Source of the DNA: Anaerolineae bacterium
GTDB taxonomy: Bacteria; Chloroflexota; Anaerolineae; Anaerolineales; Anaerolineaceae
Length of the DNA stretch: 7,092 nucleotides
Direction of reading: 5' to 3'
Assembly: GCA_016213455.1 (NCBI GenBank)
Contig: JACRAG010000364.1
Span: forward strand, 1-7,092
Made by a program: the position numbers and the translations under genes. Shown in pieces: positions 1 to 4,054 of the stretch. The notes beneath the pieces were generated by a model. The model saw only the letters and a program-made list of their open reading frames with translations, searched no databases and was not told the origin of the DNA. Positions within the stretch are counted from its first letter, which is position 1, and every line of letters starts with the position of its first letter.

Positions 1-1
1 C

Positions 2-469
2 TTTTTGGAAGCCTACAAGGGTACCGAGCGGATGCTGCAGTTGGGCGAGCGCCGCCTGAAGGTCAAGATTCCAGCCGGAGCCGACAACGGCACGCGCGTG
101 CGCATGGCGGGTGTGGGGCAGCCCGGACCTGGCGGTCAGCAGGGCGATCTGCACCTGGTGGTGGAAGTGATGCCTGACCCGCATTACGAACGCAAAGGGA
201 ACGATATTTATACCGATTTTGATGTTGACCTGTATACAGCCGTGCTGGGAGGCGAAGCGCGTGTGCAAACGCCCGACGGTGCGGTGGTGCTTACCATTCC
301 AGCCGGCACCCAGCCCGCGCAGGCTTTTCGCCTGGGCGGACGCGGCATGCCTGGCTTGAAAAACCCTGAGACGCGCGGCAACCTGTATGCCCGCGCTCGC
401 ATCAGCCTGCCGCGCAACCTCACCGCCGAGCAGCGCGAGCTGTTTCAAAAGCTCGCCCGAAGCAAGTGA
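2..469 (+). CDS. DnaJ/CbpA-type co-chaperone, C-terminal part (5' truncated by window edge)
   Basis: This is the last 155 residues of an Hsp40 co-chaperone, which delivers unfolded clients to DnaK and stimulates its ATPase in the cytoplasm. The frame is open to the left edge, and the TTG at position 5 is an internal Leu, not a start. The visible part covers the two C-terminal beta-sandwich domains. It opens with the LEAYKGTERML strand and runs through KVKIPAGADNGTRVRMAG, GDLHLVVEVMPDPHYERKGNDIY cut short here as GDLHLVVEVMPDPHYERKG, AVLGGEARVQTPDG, and GRGMPGLKNPETRGNLYAR. The first strand passes straight into the KIPAG strand without the CxxCxGxG zinc-finger repeats of true DnaJ, so the protein is the CbpA (class B) type. 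The J domain should lie upstream, outside the window. It ends at TGA, 166 bases before the HtrA gene on the same strand. The family is secure; the choice between dnaJ and cbpA as a name is not. Confidence 0.93.
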   Translation, partial: FLEAYKGTERMLQLGERRLKVKIPAGADNGTRVRMAGVGQPGPGGQQGDLHLVVEVMPDPHYERKGNDIYTDFDVDLYTAVLGGEARVQTPDGAVVLTIPAGTQPAQAFRLGGRGMPGLKNPETRGNLYARARISLPRNLTAEQRELFQKLARSK

Positions 470-544
470 GTGGTGCGCCGGGCATTATTCGTTTTGCATG
501 ACCTTGAACTGAGTCAAACAATCGTCACGCTTTAACGGTTGGAT

Positions 545-579
545 TTTCTGAACGGATTGGACCTTACCAGGGTCAGAAA
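545..579. repeat. Short inverted repeat upstream of the HtrA gene
   Basis: TTTCTGA at 545-551 and TCAGAAA at 573-579 are perfect 7-base inverted arms with 21 bases between them. They lie in the leader between the DnaJ-type gene and the protease gene. This could be an operator or a weak RNA hairpin, but arms of this length can arise by chance. I found no CIRCE-type heat-shock operator and no convincing sigma70 promoter in 470-635. Confidence 0.25.
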
Positions 580-622
580 GCCGTTTGACGCAGGTTCTTC
601 ATCAAAACGCCGATGCTTCATC

Positions 623-627
623 GGAGG
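623..627 (+). promoter_or_regulatory. Ribosome binding site that fixes the HtrA start
   Basis: GGAGG lies 8 bases before the ATG at 636. The upstream in-frame TTG at 585 has no such site and would place 17 polar residues ahead of the lipoprotein signal peptide, so the ATG at 636 is chosen. Confidence 0.8.
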
Positions 628-635
628 AACTGTTA

Positions 636-1802
636 ATGAAACGCTTACGACCTGTGATTTTACTTATTGGTATCCTGGCCTTTGCGGCCGCAGCGTGCAG
701 CCTGAGCCCATTTGCAACCAGCAGCCGGGTTGTCGTGCAGCAACCGACTTTGCAGGTGGAACAGGTTCCCGCCCAACCGGAGCCGGTAACTGTTCCGGCT
801 CTTCCGGACCTGGTGGACCAGCAGAATACCCTGACGGCGCTGTATTTGCGCGTCAATCCGGGTGTGGTCAGCATCCAATCCCTTTCGGACCAGGGCTCCG
901 GGCAGGGGTCGGGTTTTGTCTATGACCAGTCCGGTCACATTGTCACCAACTACCATGTGGTGGAAGGCGCGACTGACCTGGAGGTGGATTTCCCATCGGG
1001 CGTGAAAGTGCGCGGTGAGGTGGTTGGCACTGACCTGGACTCAGACATCGCGGTGGTGAAAGTGGATGTGCCAGCCGATCAACTCTTCCCGCTCGTGATG
1101 GGCAGCGGTGAAGCCCTGCAGGTGGGACAGACGGTGGTGGCGATCGGCAATCCCTTTGGCCTTTCGGGCACCATGACGGTGGGCATCGTGTCGGCCAAGG
1201 GCCGCACATTGGAATCGCTGCGCGAGGCTCCCCAGGGCGGCTTTTTCTCCGCCGGTAATGTTATTCAGACGGATGCAGCCATCAACCCCGGCAATTCGGG
1301 CGGGCCGCTGCTCAACCTGAGCGGTGAGGTGGTGGGAATTAACCGCGCCATCATCGCCAACAACCCCATGGGCGAATCGACCAACAGCGGCGTGGGTTTT
1401 GCCATCAACGTTGACATTGTCAAACGGGTGGTCCCCCAGCTCATTGAGACCGGCAGGTATGATTATCCCTACCTGGGTGTGACCAGCCAGGAAGAAATCA
1501 GCCTGTTCATGGCGGAGGCGTTGGGCCTGCCGCAGGCTACCGGCGCTTATGTGGCGGATGTGCGCGCCAACAGCCCGGCGGAAAAAGCCGGCATACAAGC
1601 CGGCACCAAGGCGACGGATATCCCCAACCTGTATGCCGGCGGTGACCTGATCATCGCGGTGGACGGGCGTGAGGTGCGTGTCTTTGGCGATTTGCTGACC
1701 TATTTGATGACCAGCAAAGGACCTGGTGACACAGTGGTTCTCACCATCCTGCGGGATGGACAGCAAAAGGAGGTGGAAGTTACTCTTGATAAACGACCGT
1801 AA
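636..1802 (+). CDS. HtrA/DegP-family serine protease with PDZ domain, predicted lipoprotein
   Basis: A 388-residue trypsin-fold (S1C) protease that would degrade or guard misfolded proteins outside the cytoplasmic membrane. Residues 1-21 form a lipoprotein-type signal peptide: KR near the start, a hydrophobic stretch, then AAAAC with Cys21 as the likely lipidated residue. A Gln/Pro-rich linker (about 31-60) leads to the protease domain. The catalytic triad is visible: His107 in TNYHVVEG, Asp137 in DLDSDIAVVKV, and Ser221 in INPGNSGGPLLNL. The oxyanion-region motif GNPFGLSGTMTVGIVS is at 171-185. One PDZ domain (about 276-385) follows, with the YLGV carboxylate-binding-type strand at 279-282 and ANSPAEKAGIQAG at 311-323. 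Length and single PDZ resemble DegS/HtrA rather than two-PDZ DegP. A 6-bp hairpin (1800-1814) overlaps the stop codon. The next gene starts 45 bases on, suggesting co-transcription. Substrates are unknown. Family call is very secure; lipidation is inferred. Confidence 0.96.
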   Translation: MKRLRPVILLIGILAFAAAACSLSPFATSSRVVVQQPTLQVEQVPAQPEPVTVPALPDLVDQQNTLTALYLRVNPGVVSIQSLSDQGSGQGSGFVYDQSGHIVTNYHVVEGATDLEVDFPSGVKVRGEVVGTDLDSDIAVVKVDVPADQLFPLVMGSGEALQVGQTVVAIGNPFGLSGTMTVGIVSAKGRTLESLREAPQGGFFSAGNVIQTDAAINPGNSGGPLLNLSGEVVGINRAIIANNPMGESTNSGVGFAINVDIVKRVVPQLIETGRYDYPYLGVTSQEEISLFMAEALGLPQATGAYVADVRANSPAEKAGIQAGTKATDIPNLYAGGDLIIAVDGREVRVFGDLLTYLMTSKGPGDTVVLTILRDGQQKEVEVTLDKRP

Positions 1803-1847
1803 GCAATTTGCTTAATCGGCATTCAATTTCATAGACTGGAGGTTGCC

Positions 1848-2945
1848 ATGATAACCGAGAATGACTTGCGGGAGCTGGTGGAATTTAACGCCTCTGCTCC
1901 GGTTCTCAGCCTATATTTGGGAACGGACCCCTCTGAGGGCAACACAGATGCGCACAAACTTCGTGCGCGCAGCATGATCAAGGATATCAACCTTCCGCAA
2001 GACGTTGAGGCGATAAACCGCTACCTGGACCACGAGTATAACTGGTCCGGGCGCGGCGTGGCGATTTTTTCGTGCGCTCCCGAGGGCTTTTTCCGCGCCT
2101 TTCCGACTGGCGTGCCCGTGCGGAGCGCCGTGCATATCAGCGACCGGCCAAGTGTAAAAATCTTAACCGAGTTATTGGACAACTACGGAGGTTATGGTGT
2201 GGCCCTGGTGGATAAGCAGGGCGCGCGCCTTTTCCATTTCCACCTTGGCTCGTTGATGGAGCAGGAAGGCGTGGTGGGCGAGGAAGTCAAGCACACCAAG
2301 CAGGGTGGATCATCTTCTGTCCATGGTCAGCGCGGCGGCGTAGCCGGCATGAAGCATTCGGTGGAAGAGCAGGTTGTGCGCAACATGAGGGAGTCAGCCG
2401 AATTTGCGGTACGCTTCTTCGAAAGCAAGCACATCCGGCGCATTCTGGTGGGTGGCACGGACGAGAACGTCAAGCAGTTCCTCGGCAGCCTGCCCAAAGC
2501 CTGGCAGAGTCTGGTGATGGGCACCTTTGCCATCAGCCTGACCGCCAACCATGCCGAAGTGCAGGCCCGCGCGCTGGAGGTGGGCAAACAGGCTGAACTG
2601 CGCAAGGAGGACAGCATTGTGGAGCAGGTGATCACCGGGGCTGCCAAGTTGAGCGGCGCGGTGGTGGGCCTGGATGACACCCTGGCGGCGGTCAACGAAG
2701 GCCGCGTGCAAACCCTGGTAATCCCCGAAGGTTTTCGCAAGGTGGGCTACCGCGCGCGTGAAGACGGACATTTACTGGTCAAACCGCCATTGGAAGGCGC
2801 GGCGGCGGAGGAATATGAAAAGGTCTTCGACGTGGTGGACCTGGCAGTGAACAAAGTGATGCGCCAGGGCGGTGATGTCGAAGTGATCAAGGCCAATGAG
2901 GCGTTTGAAAAGGCCGGCAACATCGGCGCAGTACTGCGCTATTAA
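1848..2945 (+). CDS. Bacterial eRF1-like protein (baeRF family), GGS in place of GGQ
   Basis: A 365-residue cytoplasmic protein that I assign to the bacterial relatives of archaeo-eukaryotic release factor eRF1, which are thought to act on ribosomes in termination, rescue or quality control. An N-terminal domain carries the typical VLSLYLGTDP strand (19-28). The middle domain has the loop and following helix that in eRF1 hold GGQ: here KQGGSSSVHGQRGG (151-164) then MKHSVEEQVVRNMRESAEFA. The Gln is replaced by Ser155. The region RRILVGGTDENVKQFL (197-212) continues the RNase H-like fold. The C-terminal L7Ae-like domain has NEGRVQTLVIPEG (283-295) and ends in GNIGAVLRY, close to the GGIGGILRY ending of eRF1 domain 3. 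No CxxC pair is present. GGAGG at 1838-1842, 5 bases before the ATG, supports the start. It follows the HtrA gene by 45 bases and ends before a strong terminator. Loss of GGQ argues against simple peptidyl-tRNA hydrolysis. The family is fairly sure, the exact subfamily and function are not. Confidence 0.82.
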   Translation: MITENDLRELVEFNASAPVLSLYLGTDPSEGNTDAHKLRARSMIKDINLPQDVEAINRYLDHEYNWSGRGVAIFSCAPEGFFRAFPTGVPVRSAVHISDRPSVKILTELLDNYGGYGVALVDKQGARLFHFHLGSLMEQEGVVGEEVKHTKQGGSSSVHGQRGGVAGMKHSVEEQVVRNMRESAEFAVRFFESKHIRRILVGGTDENVKQFLGSLPKAWQSLVMGTFAISLTANHAEVQARALEVGKQAELRKEDSIVEQVITGAAKLSGAVVGLDDTLAAVNEGRVQTLVIPEGFRKVGYRAREDGHLLVKPPLEGAAAEEYEKVFDVVDLAVNKVMRQGGDVEVIKANEAFEKAGNIGAVLRY

Positions 2946-2958
2946 TCGTTGATACTGG

Positions 2959-2993
2959 AAAACAGGGCTGCCTCGTAAAGGCAGCCCTGTTTT
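2959..2993 (+). terminator. Rho-independent terminator, probably bidirectional
   Basis: A perfect 14-bp stem (2959-2972 with 2980-2993) encloses a 7-base loop, TCGTAAA. The core is ACAGGGCTGCC paired with GGCAGCCCTGT, and the stem starts with AAAA and ends with TTTT, so the T-run serves either direction. It lies 14 bases after the stop of the eRF1-like gene and would end the plus-strand HtrA-eRF1-like transcript. It could also stop minus-strand transcripts coming from the CHRD gene. Confidence 0.9.
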
Positions 2994-3034
2994 GTGTTTA
3001 GTGTCTATCCGAAAATTAATTTCCCCCACCCCTG

Positions 3035-3052
3035 CCCGCCCCCAGGGGCGGG
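3035..3052. repeat. G+C-only dyad inside the MITE-like element
   Basis: CCCGCCCC (3035-3042) and GGGGCGGG (3045-3052) are perfect 8-base inverted arms separated by CA. As a folded strand the innermost pair would probably open to leave a 4-base loop. It sits in a C-rich tract just inside the left terminal repeat. Confidence 0.5.
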
Positions 3053-3062
3053 TGAAAAGGTT

Positions 3063-3107
3063 TTTGGAGATCATTTGCGGCACATTGTGCCGCAAATGAT
3101 CTCCAAA
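3063..3107. repeat. Long perfect hairpin, 21-bp stem with 3-base loop
   Basis: Bases 3063-3083 are exactly complementary in inverted order to 3087-3107, with loop ATT at 3084-3086. Outside a 2-base bulge (3061-3062) pairing continues with AGG at 3058-3060 to CCT at 3108-3110. A T-tract at 3114-3119 follows on the plus strand, so it could also act as a second terminator for rightward transcription. Its position near the centre of the inverted-repeat-bounded unit makes it part of the MITE-like element. Confidence 0.85.
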
Positions 3108-3203
3108 CCTCTTGTTTTTTCAACCCCACGAGACGACTTGTTATTTTTCGGATAGATTCTCAACACAATGATGTGGGTTGACTAATCAGTCTCTCTTGCC
3201 CGC

Positions 3204-3680
3204 CTAATCATCCAGCTTCAACTGTCCGCGCAGCGCGCCAGCCGGGAAGGCTGAGTTGTGGACATTGACATAGTATTGCTCGGGATGCATGTGCAGGTTC
3301 ATGTGCAGCTCATGGCTGACCGTGGTGCACCCGCTGGAAACTCCGTTGGCATTCGGCGGAGAAAGAGTGACCACGACCGGCCCGGCAACCCCGGCTGCAC
3401 CCACATGGATGTGCGCCGCCGCAGCCGGGAGGGTGATGTCCTTTACCTTGATTCGCCAGCAAACCTGATGGTCTTCCATTTTTAGGAAAATTTTGGCCTG
3501 GCCTTTTCCATCGGGATCGCCGGGACCGGGTACTTCGGCAGCGCCGCGCAACTTGGCAACAAGTTCGTGCGAGTGTTCGTGCCCGCCATCCATATAAGGC
3601 CTGGCGCCCAACAGGGTAAAGCTGAGCACAAGTATCAAGGACACGAAGAGCAGACGAGTTTTCAGGCTGTTTCCAGTCAT
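3204..3680 (-). CDS. Secreted CHRD-domain protein
   Basis: A 158-residue exported protein made almost only of one CHRD domain, a beta-rich module first defined in chordin and common in small bacterial secreted proteins of unknown function. Residues 1-26 are a signal peptide (KTRL, then a run of Leu/Val/Ile/Ser to LLGA), so the mature protein probably starts near residue 27. CHRD hallmarks are LRGAAEVPGPGDPDGKGQA (44-62), ITLPAAAAHIHVGAAGVAGP (82-101), YYVNVHNSAFPAGALRGQL (136-154). Two Cys (74 and 118) could form a disulfide. The mature part holds 11 His, including HEHSH at 34-38 and LHMNLHMH at 125-132, which may bind metal (inference). The ATG at 3680 is chosen over longer in-frame extension (up to 3815) because GGAGG precedes it and the signal peptide begins there. 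The gene stands alone, convergent with the eRF1-like gene and bracketed by repeat ends. Domain call is firm, function unknown. Confidence 0.9.
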   Translation of the reverse strand: MTGNSLKTRLLFVSLILVLSFTLLGARPYMDGGHEHSHELVAKLRGAAEVPGPGDPDGKGQAKIFLKMEDHQVCWRIKVKDITLPAAAAHIHVGAAGVAGPVVVTLSPPNANGVSSGCTTVSHELHMNLHMHPEQYYVNVHNSAFPAGALRGQLKLDD

Positions 3681-3689
3681 CGAAATGGT

Positions 3690-3694
3690 CCTCC
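3690..3694 (-). promoter_or_regulatory. Ribosome binding site for the CHRD gene
   Basis: On the minus strand GGAGG lies 9 bases before the ATG at 3680. It decides this start over the long open extension upstream, whose translation has no signal peptide at its beginning. Confidence 0.75.
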
Positions 3695-3772
3695 ATAGGT
3701 TTGAATCGATTGTGTTGCCGCGAAGGGGCCTGGATGAAGGTTGGGAGATGCAGAGATGCTTTGTATGATGGG

Positions 3773-3824
3773 CTATCCGAAAACCGTTTGTTTTGGGGGA
3801 GGGGCAATGGTGCACATTTTCGGA
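3773..3824. repeat. Short relative of the MITE-like ends in the CHRD leader
   Basis: CTATCCGAAAA at 3773-3783 is identical over 11 bases to the left end of the element at 3004-3156 (copy at 3005-3015) and, inverted, to its right end (3145-3155). At 3817-3824 an inverted TTTTCGGA follows, so this is a ~50-base pair of ends; read on the minus strand, a C-rich tract again follows the TCCGAAAA end. The right side ends in CG rather than TA, so if it is a MITE remnant it is decayed or internally deleted. Located between the CHRD promoter and start codon, it would be in that transcript's leader. Confidence 0.4.
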
Positions 3825-3841
3825 CGGGTTCTATATAAGAT

Positions 3842-3870
3842 ATATTAGACCAAATTTATCAATAAATCAA
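3842..3870 (-). promoter_or_regulatory. Candidate sigma70 promoter for the CHRD gene
   Basis: Read on the minus strand: TTGATT (3865-3870), a 17-base spacer, then TAATAT (3842-3847). Each hexamer matches 4 of 6 consensus bases at optimal spacing, in a locally AT-rich patch unlike the surrounding GC-rich DNA. Transcription would begin near 3835, giving a leader of about 155 bases that includes the short repeat at 3773-3824. Confidence 0.45.
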
Positions 3871-3879
3871 CTGACAAAC

Positions 3880-4011
3880 TGTATGGGCTTGCAGGGCTAT
3901 TCCCAAACTCTTCGATTAGCCCTGCCCCGCATCCACCCCCGCGGCTTCGCCGCAGCCCCCACTCCATGATTGTCAAGCTACCTTTCGAACAGTCGTGTAT
4001 GGGCTTGCCGG
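3880..4011. repeat. Direct repeat pair of 16 bases
   Basis: TGTATGGGCTTGCAGG (3880-3895) recurs as TGTATGGGCTTGCCGG (3996-4011), 15 of 16 identical and spaced 116 bases start to start. Each copy overlaps a small dyad. No coding function; origin unknown. Confidence 0.5.
3891..3925. repeat. Inverted repeat, 9-base arms
   Basis: GCAGGGCTA (3891-3899) and TAGCCCTGC (3917-3925) are perfect inverted arms with a 17-base loop. No T-run follows on either strand, so it is not a classical terminator. It lies upstream of the CHRD promoter and downstream of the fusion gene. Confidence 0.4.
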
Positions 4012-4054
4012 CTGCAAGGGAATGAGATTGCGAGGTGTGTGAATCCGGTCGGGG

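Larger units (their letters stand above)
3004..3156. mobile_element. MITE-like element with terminal inverted repeats
   Basis: A 153-base non-coding unit between the convergent eRF1-like and CHRD genes. Its ends, 3004-3019 and 3141-3156, are inverted repeats matching at 15 of 16 bases (TCTATCCGAAAA is common to both). Inside the outer TCTA, TCCGAAAA starts at 3008 and its partner TTTTCGGA ends at 3152; TA dinucleotides flank this core on both sides (3006-3007 and 3153-3154). That would fit a TA target duplication of the IS630/mariner kind, though the flanking symmetry makes the true boundary ambiguous. Inside are a G+C-rich dyad (3035-3052) and a very stable long hairpin (3063-3107). It encodes no protein. 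A non-autonomous transposon derivative is the best reading; a purely regulatory or transcription-stopping structure is the alternative. Confidence 0.55.
3681..4054. other. Gene-free stretch between CHRD gene and fusion gene
   Basis: This 374-base interval has no credible gene. From left to right it holds the CHRD leader, a short relative of the MITE-like ends (3773-3824), an AT-rich promoter-like zone (3840-3870), a 16-base near-identical direct repeat (3880-3895 and 3996-4011), a 9-base inverted repeat (3891-3925), and a small GCGGC-TTC-GCCGC hairpin (3941-3953). The 5-bp hairpin CTTGC-CGGCT-GCAAG (4004-4018) lies 3' of the minus-strand fusion gene but has no T-run, so I see no canonical terminator for that gene. 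Confidence 0.6.

Noticed and set aside
585..635. TTG start at 585 extending the HtrA protein by 17 residues
   Set aside because: It has no ribosome binding site and would bury the lipoprotein signal peptide; GGAGG before the ATG at 636 fits better.
1041..1766. 241-residue minus-strand open frame
   Set aside because: It lies wholly antisense to the HtrA gene, whose motifs are unmistakable; the frame arises from GC-rich codon structure.
2327..2771. Two overlapping minus-strand frames inside the eRF1-like gene
   Set aside because: Both are shadows of the eRF1-like coding sequence with no recognisable domain or ribosome binding site.
3004..3156. CRISPR array or attachment site
   Set aside because: The repeats are inverted ends and a central hairpin, not regularly spaced direct repeats, and no cas, integrase or tRNA gene is present in the window.
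3310..3807. 165-residue minus-strand frame overlapping the CHRD gene
   Set aside because: Wrong frame relative to the CHRD domain; Arg/Cys/Gly-rich translation without domain features.
3941..3953. GCGGC-TTC-GCCGC hairpin as terminator of the fusion gene
   Set aside because: Stem of only 5 bp, over 100 bases from the stop and with no T-run on the minus strand.
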